The notes under the pieces were generated by a model. It made no database searches. It worked only from the letters and a program-made list of their open reading frames with translations, and was not told where the DNA came from. DNA of 33,811 nt, taken from contig JAJZNI010000142.1 of assembly GCA_021847925.1 (NCBI GenBank), forward strand, positions 1-33,811, given 5' to 3'. The position numbers were made by a program, and so were the translations under genes. Source of the DNA: a bacterium. Lineage in GTDB: Bacteria > Chloroflexota > Dormibacteria > Aeolococcales > Aeolococcaceae. Shown here piece by piece: positions 9,723 through 16,668 of the stretch. Numbering within the stretch: the stretch's first letter is position 1; the number at the start of each line of letters is the position of its first letter.

Positions 9723-10145
9723 TCAGGCGGCGAGCCGCCCCGCGACGCGGTGGAGCCGCTCCGAGGCCTCGCGCGCCACCTCCTCGACGGCGCCACCCCC
9801 CACCAGGGAGAGGGCGGCGAGGGGCTCCATGAACCTGATCCGGCTGCGCCCCGGCCCGGCCTCCTCCACCACCACGTTGCAGGGCAGGAGCACGCCCACC
9901 CCCGGCTCGGCCACGAGGGCCCGATGGGCGAGGGATGGGTTGCAGGCTCCGAGGATCGTGTAGGGACGGAACTCGACGTCCAGCCTCCGCCTCATGGTCT
10001 CGCGCACGTCGATCTCGGTCAGCACCCCGAACCCCTCCTCGCGGAGGAGATCGCGGACCCGCGCGCCGGCCGCGGCGGCGTCGAGGGGGACCTCGACGCT
10101 GAACTCGTAAGCGGGTCCATCGGTCACCGTGGGTCCGGGCTCCAT
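9723..10145 (-). CDS. DUF302 domain protein
   Basis: A 140-residue protein matching the DUF302 fold: an N-terminal segment (EFSVEVPLDAAAAGARVRDLLREEGFGVLTEIDV) followed by a heptad-like core with YTILGACNPSLAHRAL (the conserved GxCNPxLAxxAL motif) and PCNVVVEE. Function is unproven. The family is widespread and often lies near metal or redox genes; here it lies downstream of arsM-arsC. The start is ATG 10145, because GAGGAGAG sits about five bases upstream of it. The other in-frame ATG at 10163 lies before that ribosome binding site and would add six residues. A 148-base gap separates it from arsC; I see no other gene in that gap. Confidence 0.8.
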   Translation of the reverse strand: MEPGPTVTDGPAYEFSVEVPLDAAAAGARVRDLLREEGFGVLTEIDVRETMRRRLDVEFRPYTILGACNPSLAHRALVAEPGVGVLLPCNVVVEEAGPGRSRIRFMEPLAALSLVGGGAVEEVAREASERLHRVAGRLAA

Positions 10146-10293
10146 GGCTCTCTCCTCATGCATCCGCGCGCGCGCCGTCCTCCGGAAGCGCCCTCCACCC
10201 CCCGCGCCGGGCCTCCGGCGAGGGCGCACCACTCCCACGGATGCGCCACGGCGCCGGGTGGTGCGCCGCTGCCCGCAGCCAGCCCCGCTGCTC

Positions 10294-10737
10294 TCAGACC
10301 CCGCCCTCCTCCGCTGCCCCGGCCAGGAGGTCGGCCGCCAGCGCCCGCACCCGGGCGTCGATCTCGTCGCGGATGCGGCGCACCACGGCGAGCGGCTTTC
10401 CCGCCGGGTCCTCCAGCTCCCAGTCGAGATACCGCCTCCCGGGGAGGAACGGGCAGGCATCCCCGCAACCCATGGTGATGACGACGTCGGCGACCTGCAC
10501 CGCGCTCTCGTCGAGGCGGGTCGGACGCGCCTGCGTGATGTCGAGCCCGATCTCGGCCATCGCCTCGACGACCGCGGTGTTGAGACGGTCGGCGGGCTCC
10601 GACCCCCGCGACAGCACCCGGACGCGCCCGGCGGCGTGGCGCGCGAGGAGGGCCGCGGCCATCTGGGACCGGCCCGCGTTGTGCACGCAGACGAAGAGCA
10701 CGGTGGGCGGCCTCGCCGCCGCGGCGGGAACCGGCAT
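10294..10737 (-). CDS. arsC: Arsenate reductase, low-molecular-weight phosphatase type
   Basis: A 147-residue enzyme that reduces As(V) to As(III) with thiol cofactors. The phosphatase P-loop CVHNAGRS (CX5R, Cys17 to Arg23) is followed by SRGSEPADRLN, the resolving-cysteine segment TMGCGDACPFLPG (Cys91 and Cys95) and the DWELEDPAGK loop (about 105-114), as in thioredoxin-coupled ArsC. Three cysteines allow the usual C-C-C disulfide relay, though the spacing of the second pair (four residues) should be compared with the seven in staphylococcal ArsC. ATG 10737 overlaps the arsM stop by one base (TGATG); GTG 10740 is an alternative. Coupling to arsM makes sense: arsenite produced here is the methyltransferase substrate. 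No arsenite efflux pump or ArsR is present in the window. Confidence 0.9.
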   Translation of the reverse strand: MPVPAAAARPPTVLFVCVHNAGRSQMAAALLARHAAGRVRVLSRGSEPADRLNTAVVEAMAEIGLDITQARPTRLDESAVQVADVVITMGCGDACPFLPGRRYLDWELEDPAGKPLAVVRRIRDEIDARVRALAADLLAGAAEEGGV

Positions 10738-11624
10738 CACGCCTGCTGCGGCCGGGTGGCGCGGACAAACGCGCTGACCACGCGGCCGGTCGGGGTCTCG
10801 AAGCCCCGCTCCCGGGTGTGGTCGCGGGTGACCTCGACCTCGACCCCGGTGAAGCCGGCGGCCAGGAGGAGCCGGCGGTACTCGCCCTCGTCGAGCGCGC
10901 CGGCGACGCACCCGACCCACAGCTCGGTGTCCCGGCGGACGTCCTCGGGAAGCTCCCCCTGCAGCACGATGTCGGAGACGGCGAAGCGTCCTCCGGGCCG
11001 CAGGACCCGGTGCGCCTCGCGCAGCACCCGGCCCTTGTCGGCGCTCAGGTTGATGACGCAGTTGGAGATCACCACGTCGACGCTTCGGTCGGGCAGCGGC
11101 AGGTCCTCGATCGTCCCCTTCAGGAAGCTCACGTTGGTGGCGCCCTGCTCGGCGGCGTTGCGCTCGGCGAGCGCGAGCATCTCGTCGGTCATGTCGACGC
11201 CGTAGGCGAACCCCGAGGGCCCGACCCGGCGGGCGGAGAGGAGCACGTCGATGCCGCCGCCCGAGCCCAGGTCCAGGACCACCTCTCCGGGGCGGAGGTC
11301 GATGAGCGCCGTGGGGTTGCCGCAGCCCAGGGAGGCCCGCACCGCATCGGCGGGGAGCAGGGCCGTCTCCGCGTCGGAGTAGAGGGCTGCCTGAGGCGGC
11401 GCGGCATCCGGGGCGCACCCGCACCCGTCCGAGCAGCACGGGGCGGCGGGACCGGCGGCCGCCCCCGGGGCCCGGTCCGCATCACGCAGCGCGGCCTCGA
11501 CGCGGGCGGCGTCCCCACCTCCCTCCACGGCCGTGGCGGCGGCCGCATAGCGCGCGCGCACCGCCTCGCGCAGACCATCGGCGTCGAGCCGGGCGGTACG
11601 GCGCGGGTCGCGGGCAGGGGACAT
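10737..11624 (-). CDS. arsM: Arsenite S-adenosylmethionine methyltransferase
   Basis: A 295-residue class I SAM methyltransferase that methylates As(III). The SAM site is [14 protein letters not shown] (about 116-129), followed by GVDMTDEML and the ArsM-typical [28 protein letters not shown] region. Candidate arsenic-binding cysteines are a CCSDGCGC cluster at 63-70, Cys101 in SLGCGNPTA, Cys189 in SNCVIN and Cys239 in WVGCVAGAL. The last two match the catalytic pair of characterised ArsM proteins. A strong Shine-Dalgarno sequence (GTGAGGAGGAG) lies just before ATG 11624, fixing the start. The gene leads a transcript with arsC and perhaps the DUF302 gene. A TAGAAT -10 and an imperfect palindrome lie upstream. 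Confidence 0.93.
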   Translation of the reverse strand: MSPARDPRRTARLDADGLREAVRARYAAAATAVEGGGDAARVEAALRDADRAPGAAAGPAAPCCSDGCGCAPDAAPPQAALYSDAETALLPADAVRASLGCGNPTALIDLRPGEVVLDLGSGGGIDVLLSARRVGPSGFAYGVDMTDEMLALAERNAAEQGATNVSFLKGTIEDLPLPDRSVDVVISNCVINLSADKGRVLREAHRVLRPGGRFAVSDIVLQGELPEDVRRDTELWVGCVAGALDEGEYRRLLLAAGFTGVEVEVTRDHTRERGFETPTGRVVSAFVRATRPQQA

Positions 11625-11636
11625 GAGCTCCTCCTC

Positions 11637-11656
11637 ACATCGATCCCGGTCAATGT
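11637..11656. promoter_or_regulatory. Candidate repressor operator upstream of arsM
   Basis: ACATCGA-TCCCGG-TCAATGT is an inverted repeat with 7-base arms and one mismatched pair. It lies between the TAGAAT hexamer (11669-11664) and the arsM ribosome binding site, covering roughly +1 to +25 of the predicted transcript, where a repressor would block elongation or initiation. An ArsR/SmtB-type regulator would be the natural candidate, but none is encoded in the window. Confidence 0.3.
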
Positions 11657-11663
11657 CGCGGGC

Positions 11664-11669
11664 ATTCTA
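11664..11669 (-). promoter_or_regulatory. Candidate -10 element of the arsM-arsC promoter
   Basis: On the minus strand TAGAAT lies 40 bases upstream of the arsM ATG. It stands out in a GC-rich region and occupies the only AT-rich patch of the 62-base gap between the VOC gene and arsM. No good -35 hexamer is visible. Confidence 0.4.
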
Positions 11670-11686
11670 CCACCCGCCCGGATGGC

Positions 11687-12193
11687 TCAGGCGGGCTGCG
11701 ACACCCCCACCCCACCCCGCGTCGACCCCCCGAAGCGCGCCCGCTCCGCGGCCAGGTCCAGCGGGGCCATCCGCAACCGCATGTCATCGGTGAGCAGCGT
11801 CGCCGGGACGAGCCAGGACACCTCGAGCTCCAAGCCGTCGGGGTCCCTCGCGTACAGGGCCTTGGTGGTGCCGTGGTCGGTGGCGCCCACCAGCGCCCCG
11901 CGCTCGCCGAGCCGTTGGGCGATCCGGTCGAGCTCGTCCAGCGTGTCCACCTCCCAGGCGATGTGGTACAGCCCCACGCTGCCGTGGCCCGCGGTGGACG
12001 GGCCCGCCCCCTCCCCCACCGTGAAGAGACCGAGGTCGTGGTCGTTGCTGCTCCCCGGCGCCTGGAGGAAGAGGGCACTGCCTCCGGACATCTCGAAGAC
12101 GATCCGGAAGTCCAGGACCTCGCGGTAGAAGGCGGCGGTGCGCGCCGCGTCGCGGACGTAGAGCACCGCGTGGTTCATGCGCATGACCGGCAT
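11687..12193 (-). CDS. VOC-superfamily (glyoxalase/extradiol dioxygenase fold) protein
   Basis: A metal-dependent ring-cleaving dioxygenase or glyoxalase-like protein of about 168 residues. Two beta-alpha-beta-beta-beta halves are visible: MNHAVLYVRDAARTAAFYREVL with a first metal-type His, then GLYHIAWEVDTLDELDR with a second His, and ARDPDGLELEVSW with the closing Glu. The His/His/Glu triad resembles extradiol dioxygenases of the catechol 2,3-dioxygenase family. The C-terminal 35 residues lie outside the fold and carry a Gly-rich tail. Three nearby ATGs (12193, 12184, 12178) are possible; GGTGAGG sits about 11 bases before 12184, while 12193 gives a nearly leaderless mRNA from a TATGCT element. 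The substrate is unknown. It lies 72 bases downstream of the mmpL-family gene on the same strand. Confidence 0.82.
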   Translation of the reverse strand: MPVMRMNHAVLYVRDAARTAAFYREVLDFRIVFEMSGGSALFLQAPGSSNDHDLGLFTVGEGAGPSTAGHGSVGLYHIAWEVDTLDELDRIAQRLGERGALVGATDHGTTKALYARDPDGLELEVSWLVPATLLTDDMRLRMAPLDLAAERARFGGSTRGGVGVSQPA

Positions 12194-12196
12194 CGC

Positions 12197-12215
12197 CTCA
12201 CCAGCATACGGTGAG
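12197..12215. promoter_or_regulatory. Inverted repeat over the -10 region of the VOC gene
   Basis: CTCACC-N7-GGTGAG is a perfect inverted repeat with 6-base arms. Its spacer contains, on the minus strand, TATGCT (12208-12203), a good -10 hexamer nine bases before ATG 12193. A protein bound here would cover the promoter. The right arm (plus-strand sense) ends four bases before the first candidate ATG. Confidence 0.35.
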
Positions 12216-12241
12216 CAGCTCCCCCGCGCCCGCCCCGCCAA

Positions 12242-12257
12242 CCGCGGGGACCCGCGG
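12242..12257 (-). terminator. GC hairpin just after the mmpL-family stop codon
   Basis: CCGCGGG-GA-CCCGCGG lies 9 bases beyond the transporter stop. It can form a short GC stem but has no T-run, so it would be a weak or non-classical terminator or an mRNA 3'-end stabiliser. Confidence 0.25.
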
Positions 12258-12265
12258 CGGCCCGC

Positions 12266-14416
12266 TCAGGCGGCCGCCGCCTGGCGCTCCCCCTCGGCCC
12301 CGTCGATGCGCAGCCAGCGATGGAACGCGGCGAGGGGACGCGGCGCATACCAGTTCCAGCGCCCGAGCAGGGCCATCACCGACGGCACGAGCAGGGCCCG
12401 CACGATCGAGGCGTCGATCAGCACGGCGAGCGCGGCGCCGAGTCCGATCTCCTTCAGAACCACGGTGCTGGAGAGAGCCAGAGCTCCCACCGCGATGCAG
12501 AGGAGCAGGGCGGCGGCCGTCACCACCCGGCCGACGCGCTGCAGCCCCAGGGCGACCGCCTCCCGGGTCGCGAGCCCGGAGAGGTGCTCCTCGCGGATGC
12601 GGCTGAGCAGGAACACGCCGTAGTCCGTCGAGAGCCCGAAGGCGAGGGACCCCACCAGGACGGGGGTCTCGATGTCGATGCTCCCCGGCGGAGCGAATCC
12701 CAGCGCGCCCGAGGCGAAGCCGTCCTGGAAGACCAGCACCAGCAGGCCCAGGGTCGCGGACAGCGTGAGCGCGTTCATGACCAGCGCCTTGACCGGCAGC
12801 ACGACCGAGCCGGTCATGAGGAAGAGGATGACGAGCGTGGTGATGGCGAGCATCACCGCCGCCGCGGGAAGGTGCGAGCCCAGGCTCGCCTCCTCGTCGG
12901 CGAAGAAGGCGGTGTATCCGGTGGGGAGGGGGGTGAGCCGGGTGGGGATGGAGCGGACGCGGTCGAGGGTGGCGATGGCCTCCGCGGAGAGCGGCTGGCC
13001 TCGGAGGCTCGCGTCCACCTCCCAGAGGCCGGCGCTCACCCGCAGGGGCGGCGCGACGGAGTCGACGCCGGGGACCCCGGCGAGATCCCTCGCGTACGCC
13101 GACACCGCCGGGGCGGCCGCCGCGCCGCCCTCGATCACCATCTGCAGCGGGCTCGCCGACAGCCCGGGGAAGTCGTGGGAGAGCTGGTTCGCCACGCGGA
13201 CCGCGGCGAGGTTCGAGGGCAGCTCGCTCGTGCTGTAGCCGGCGAAGACCACCCCGAGCGAGAGGGACCCCGCCGCCAGCAGCGCGGCGGCGGTGACCAC
13301 GGCAACACCCGCGGGCTGGCGCATCACGACACGCGAGAGCCGCACCCAGAAGCCCCGCGTCTCGTCGCGCGGCCGCCGGGGCCGGCGGCGCAGCAGGGGC
13401 AGCGCGTCCACCCGCCGCCCGAGCAGCGCCAGCACGGCCGGCAGCACCAGCACGGCGTTGGCTGCCGCGCACAGGGTGACCAGCATCCCGGCGAGCCCCA
13501 TCGAGGACATCGACGGGATGGGCAGGAGGAGGAGCGCACCCAGGGCCGCCGTGACCGTGGCGGCGCTGAAGAGGACGGTCCGGCCCGCGGTCGCCACGGT
13601 CCGCTCCACGGCCTCGACTCCGGGGCCCCGCCGGTCCATCTCCTCGCGATAGCGGGAGACGGTCAGGAGGTTGAAGTCGATGGACAGCCCGATCCCCAGG
13701 GCGTACACGAGGTTCAGGGCGTACACCGACACGTTGGTGGCGGTCACCGCGGCGAGGAGGAGCAGCGTGGTGGCGCCGATGCTGACCACCGCCCCGAGCA
13801 GCGGCAGCAGCGCCGCCACCACCCCGCGGAAGATCAGCAGCAGGAGGACCAGCAGGATCGGAACCGCGATCGTCTCCGCGAAGGCCAGGTCCTTGCTGGC
13901 CTGGGCGCTCCCCTGCACGTTGAGCGCCGTCGGCCCACCCAGGAGGACGTGACCGCGCAGGGTCGGATCGCGGGCGATTCCGTCCTGGAGGGCGGTGATG
14001 GCGGCCTTCTCATGGGTGGACCTCACGCTCGCGTCGACCACCGCCGTGCGCCCGTTGCGGGAGAGGAGGCTGGGCAGCCGCGAGGACCAGGCGTCCGTGA
14101 CCTGCGCCACCTCGGGCCGGCCGCGCAGCAGCCGAACCGCGGCCGCGACCCGCGCCGGCACGGGCTGGGCCAGGCTCGCGGGCTGCGGCAGGGAGACGAG
14201 GAGCGTGTACCCCTCGTCGATGTTGACACCGGTCGCGCGCTGCACCTCGGCGACCGCCCGGGCGCTGGGGGACGAGGGGTCGGAGTAGCCGGAGATGGAG
14301 TTGCTCAGGCGGTCGGAGACCACTCCCGACAGGGCGAATCCCAGGACCGTCACCAGGACGGCGAAGCCGATCGACCACCAGGGGTGGCGGCTCAGGATCC
14401 GGCCCAATCTCGTCAT
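12266..14416 (-). CDS. MMPL-family RND exporter
   Basis: A 716-residue inner-membrane proton-driven exporter of the MmpL/HpnN type. The two-fold layout is clear: TM1 at about 12-32, a large extracytoplasmic loop to about 175, a TM bundle with GIGLSIDFNLLTVSRYREE (about 247-265), a second helix at about 370-395, a second loop to about 510, and a second bundle with AFGLSTDYGVFLLSRIREE. Each bundle has the conserved SxD(F/Y) Asp/aromatic pair that relays protons. Length is usual for the shorter bacterial members without the long C-terminal tail of mycobacterial MmpL3. GGAGGACAGACG lies just before ATG 14416, a strong start. Divergent from a TetR-family regulator; two operator-like palindromes lie between. 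It probably exports a lipid or toxic hydrophobic compound that also acts as the TetR ligand; the substrate is not shown. Confidence 0.93.
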   Translation of the reverse strand: MTRLGRILSRHPWWSIGFAVLVTVLGFALSGVVSDRLSNSISGYSDPSSPSARAVAEVQRATGVNIDEGYTLLVSLPQPASLAQPVPARVAAAVRLLRGRPEVAQVTDAWSSRLPSLLSRNGRTAVVDASVRSTHEKAAITALQDGIARDPTLRGHVLLGGPTALNVQGSAQASKDLAFAETIAVPILLVLLLLIFRGVVAALLPLLGAVVSIGATTLLLLAAVTATNVSVYALNLVYALGIGLSIDFNLLTVSRYREEMDRRGPGVEAVERTVATAGRTVLFSAATVTAALGALLLLPIPSMSSMGLAGMLVTLCAAANAVLVLPAVLALLGRRVDALPLLRRRPRRPRDETRGFWVRLSRVVMRQPAGVAVVTAAALLAAGSLSLGVVFAGYSTSELPSNLAAVRVANQLSHDFPGLSASPLQMVIEGGAAAAPAVSAYARDLAGVPGVDSVAPPLRVSAGLWEVDASLRGQPLSAEAIATLDRVRSIPTRLTPLPTGYTAFFADEEASLGSHLPAAAVMLAITTLVILFLMTGSVVLPVKALVMNALTLSATLGLLVLVFQDGFASGALGFAPPGSIDIETPVLVGSLAFGLSTDYGVFLLSRIREEHLSGLATREAVALGLQRVGRVVTAAALLLCIAVGALALSSTVVLKEIGLGAALAVLIDASIVRALLVPSVMALLGRWNWYAPRPLAAFHRWLRIDGAEGERQAAAA

Positions 14417-14474
14417 CGTCTGTCCTCCGGCCCCGCCCCGGCGCGGTGGCCCTCCGGGTCGCGCTTCACGGCAT

Positions 14475-14487
14475 CTTACGGTGTAAG
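14475..14487. promoter_or_regulatory. Operator-like palindrome 1 of the TetR/MMPL intergenic region
   Basis: CTTAC-GGT-GTAAG is a perfect inverted repeat with 5-base arms, 58 bases upstream of the exporter ATG. It matches the second palindrome at 14503-14515 in both arms, and only the 3-base centre differs. The pair is the obvious target for the adjacent TetR-family protein. Confidence 0.7.
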
Positions 14488-14502
14488 CCTGACGCGCCGC
14501 AC

Positions 14503-14515
14503 CTTACAATGTAAG
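14503..14515. promoter_or_regulatory. Operator-like palindrome 2, overlapping the regulator's -10
   Basis: CTTAC-AAT-GTAAG repeats the arms of the first palindrome with centres 28 bases apart. It contains TACAAT (14506-14511), a near-perfect -10 for the regulator gene, with the GTG start 13 bases later. Binding here would shut the regulator's own promoter, giving negative autoregulation. Confidence 0.7.
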
Positions 14516-14524
14516 CACCGCGCC

Positions 14525-15178
14525 GTGCAACCCCCAGCACTCGATCGTCCCGCCCTCACCCGCCAGCGCATCCTCGACGCGGCGCTCGACCTCGCCGACG
14601 CCGAGGGCCTCGAGGCCCTCTCGATGCGCCGCCTCGGGGCCGTGCTCGGCGTCGAGGCGATGAGCCTCTATCACCACGTGCCGAGCAAGGCCGCGCTGCT
14701 CGACGGGCTGGTGGCGCTGGTGCTGTCACGGGTCCCCCTCCCGGAGGTGTCGGGACGCGACTGGGAGGAGCTGGTCCGCACCGGGTTGATCGAGTTCCGC
14801 CGCCTGATGCTGCGCCACCGCTCCATCTTCCCCTTGGTCTGGGGCCGGCCCGTCGCCGACCCGGCGGCGCTCCGCCCGGTGGCACGGGCGTTCGCCGTCC
14901 TCCACGCGGCCGGCTTCGCCCCGCGCCAGGCGGTCTCGGCCTGGTGCACGCTGCTCTCCTACACCTTCGGCTACATCGAGTGCGAGGTGAGCGGGATCGC
15001 ACAGGCCAACCGCGGCGAGAGCATCCTGCAGGCGGTGCGCGAGCAGGAGGGAGGCGACTACGGCTCGCTCCGGCTCTCCCACGAGACCGCCTCGGAGTGG
15101 GACGACGACGAGGAGTACGAGCGCGGGCTCAGGACCGTGATCGCCGGGCTGCGAGCCGAGCTGGCGCGCCGAGACTGA
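14525..15178 (+). CDS. TetR-family transcriptional regulator
   Basis: A 217-residue repressor. The N-terminal helix-turn-helix runs ALTRQRILDAALDLADAEGLEALSMRRLGAVLGVEAMSLYHHVPSKAALLDGL (about 9-61), with the recognition helix ending in the family's YHHVPSK. The C-terminal half (about 75-210) resembles the TetR_C ligand domain, as in TetR class members. GTG 14525 is chosen because it is the only initiator just before the HTH and follows a TACAAT -10 by 13 bases; the long open frame upstream is antisense to the exporter. Divergence from the MMPL gene and two shared palindromes indicate that it represses both itself and the exporter. The inducer is unknown. Confidence 0.9.
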   Translation: MQPPALDRPALTRQRILDAALDLADAEGLEALSMRRLGAVLGVEAMSLYHHVPSKAALLDGLVALVLSRVPLPEVSGRDWEELVRTGLIEFRRLMLRHRSIFPLVWGRPVADPAALRPVARAFAVLHAAGFAPRQAVSAWCTLLSYTFGYIECEVSGIAQANRGESILQAVREQEGGDYGSLRLSHETASEWDDDEEYERGLRTVIAGLRAELARRD

Positions 15179-15184
15179 GGGAGA

Positions 15185-15211
15185 CGCCCGGGAGGCGGCC
15201 GTGGCCGGGCG
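15185..15211 (+). terminator. Candidate hairpin after the TetR gene
   Basis: CGCCCGG (15185-15191) and CCGGGCG (15205-15211) form a perfect 7-base stem with a 13-base loop, seven bases past the TetR stop. No T-tract follows, so the assignment is weak. Confidence 0.25.
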
Positions 15212-15301
15212 GCGACTCGTACCACGACGGCCCCTCGGGGGGCACGGCACGGCGCCCGCCCGCATCGCGGCGTCCGCCCTGCGCACCCGGCGTGGTCCGG
15301 A

Positions 15302-15307
15302 TATCAT
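15302..15307 (+). promoter_or_regulatory. Candidate -10 for a leaderless comF-like mRNA
   Basis: TATCAT ends exactly seven bases before GTG 15315, the spacing expected when transcription starts at or next to the initiation codon. The same TANNNT-N7-start arrangement occurs at 23625 and 26819. No -35 is evident. Confidence 0.4.
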
Positions 15308-15314
15308 CGTTCCT

Positions 15315-16055
15315 GTGTTTCTGCCCACACCAATACCGGACGCCGCCGCCTCTCCAGGCGCGACACGCGGCGCCGCCCTCGCCCGCGCCGCGTGCGCTGT
15401 CTGCGGACGCCGCCTCGGCGCCGGCCTGGGGCGCTGCCGCAACCCGCTCTGCGCCAGCGCCTCGCGGTGGTTCGACTGGAACCTCGCGATCGCCGAGCGC
15501 CGCGGGCCGCTCGGGGCACGGCTGGACGCGTACAAGTACCGGGGCGCGTCCCTGTGGGCTGCCTCCTTCGGCAGGATGCTGGCCGGGTTCCTCGCCGAGC
15601 GGGGGCTGCTGGAGGGCTTCGACCTGGTCCTCGCGAGCCCGACGTTCGTCGGGGAGGGGGGGCGCGACCGCGATCACGTCGGCGCCATCCTGCGCGCGGC
15701 CCGCGACTGCCTCCCCGAGGAGCACGCCCACAGGCTCGATGTCGCGGACCCCCCGGCCGTGGTGAAGACGGGCCCGACCCCCCGCCTCGCGGGGCGCGCC
15801 GGGCCGGAGCGGCGGCGCATCGCCGAGGAGCTGATCCGGCCCCTTCTGCGCGTGCCCGACCCCGGGCGGACCCGGCGCCGGCGCCTCCTCGTCGTCGACG
15901 ACGTCTTCACCGACGGCCGCACGCTCGACGAGGTCGCCCGAGCCCTCCGCCTCCAGGGCGGCGCGCGCCAGGTCTGCGGCGTGAGCCTGCTCCGCCAGCC
16001 GTGGCGCGGCGGCGCGTCCGGGGACGGGCGCCGGGCCCGGCCCCTGCCGGGCTGA
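15315..16055 (+). CDS. ComF-like phosphoribosyltransferase-fold protein
   Basis: A 246-residue protein with the ComF architecture. A short cysteine motif (CAVCGRRLGAGLGRCRNPLC, about residues 28-47) could bind zinc, LDAYKYRGAS is the usual ComF link, and the type I PRTase PRPP loop is RLLVVDDVFTDGRTLDEVA (about 192-210), followed by VCGVSLLRQPW. ComF proteins help DNA uptake in competent bacteria, but here no other competence genes are present, so a general nucleotide or PRPP-linked role is equally possible. The start at GTG 15315 is preferred over ATG 15201, because it is preceded by TATCAT at leaderless spacing and the upstream segment has no family similarity. The gene converges on the cupin gene with three bases between the stops. 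Confidence 0.78.
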   Translation: MFLPTPIPDAAASPGATRGAALARAACAVCGRRLGAGLGRCRNPLCASASRWFDWNLAIAERRGPLGARLDAYKYRGASLWAASFGRMLAGFLAERGLLEGFDLVLASPTFVGEGGRDRDHVGAILRAARDCLPEEHAHRLDVADPPAVVKTGPTPRLAGRAGPERRRIAEELIRPLLRVPDPGRTRRRRLLVVDDVFTDGRTLDEVARALRLQGGARQVCGVSLLRQPWRGGASGDGRRARPLPG

Positions 16056-16058
16056 GGA

Positions 16059-16466
16059 TCAGCGGCTCTCGGCCAGCCGCTGCGCCGTGCGGTACCCCTC
16101 GTCCTCCACGTGCTCGTGCCACTCGGTGCCCGCGGGCTGGATGGCGAGGTGGGTCATGGACTGGCCCGAGGTCGCCCCGTGCCAGTGCACCTCGCCGGGC
16201 TCGGCGCGAACGGTGTCGCCCGCGCGCACGAGCCGCGCCTCGCCGCCCCGGCTCTGGACCAGGCCCGTCCCGCCCACGACATGAAGGAGCTGCCCCTGCG
16301 GGTGCGCGTGCCAGGCGGTGCGCGCCCCCGGAGCGAAGTGGACGCTCGCCATCTCGACGCCGCCCGGAACCCCCTCCTGGGCCAGCTCGGACAGCCACAC
16401 CTCGCCGCGGAACCACCCCGCGTCCCCCCGGCGCACCGACCGCGTCGCCCCGTCCATCAGGTCCAT
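16059..16466 (-). CDS. Small single-domain cupin
   Basis: A 135-residue cupin similar to carboxymuconolactone-linked and YxaG-type small cupins. Motif 1 is ARTAWHAHPQGQLLHVVGGTG (HxH plus Gln where a Glu is common) and motif 2 is PGEVHWHGATSGQSMTHLAI. The three or four His ligands suggest a bound divalent metal. The C-terminus has EWHEHVEDEGYRTAQRL, which is typical of this subgroup. GGAGGG lies six bases before ATG 16466, setting the start; ATG 16457 is a less likely alternative. Function is not known; such proteins often act on small organic substrates or as sensors. It is divergent from the replication-relaxation-like gene across a 202-base gap that contains no obvious gene. Confidence 0.82.
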   Translation of the reverse strand: MDLMDGATRSVRRGDAGWFRGEVWLSELAQEGVPGGVEMASVHFAPGARTAWHAHPQGQLLHVVGGTGLVQSRGGEARLVRAGDTVRAEPGEVHWHGATSGQSMTHLAIQPAGTEWHEHVEDEGYRTAQRLAESR

Positions 16467-16668
16467 GGGTAGCCCTCCAGCCTGAGCATTCCACCCCGCG
16501 CCGCACATGATCGTCCAGAACCGGTCGCGCTGCACCGGGCAAGCGCCCGGCGCGCCCGCCGGCCCCCATGAGGCGCGCCGGGGCCACCCCGGCCCGGGCA
16601 CACTACCGGGACGCCCACGGCGGCGCGCCAAGCCGCCCTCCGGCACCGCGAGGAGGACCCTCACGCTG

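Noticed and set aside
16577-16593. GCCGGGG-CCA-CCCCGGC hairpin as a terminator
   Set aside because: It is a perfect 7-base stem, but it lies between two divergent genes where no terminator is needed and has no T-run; it may be a protein site or chance in GC-rich DNA.
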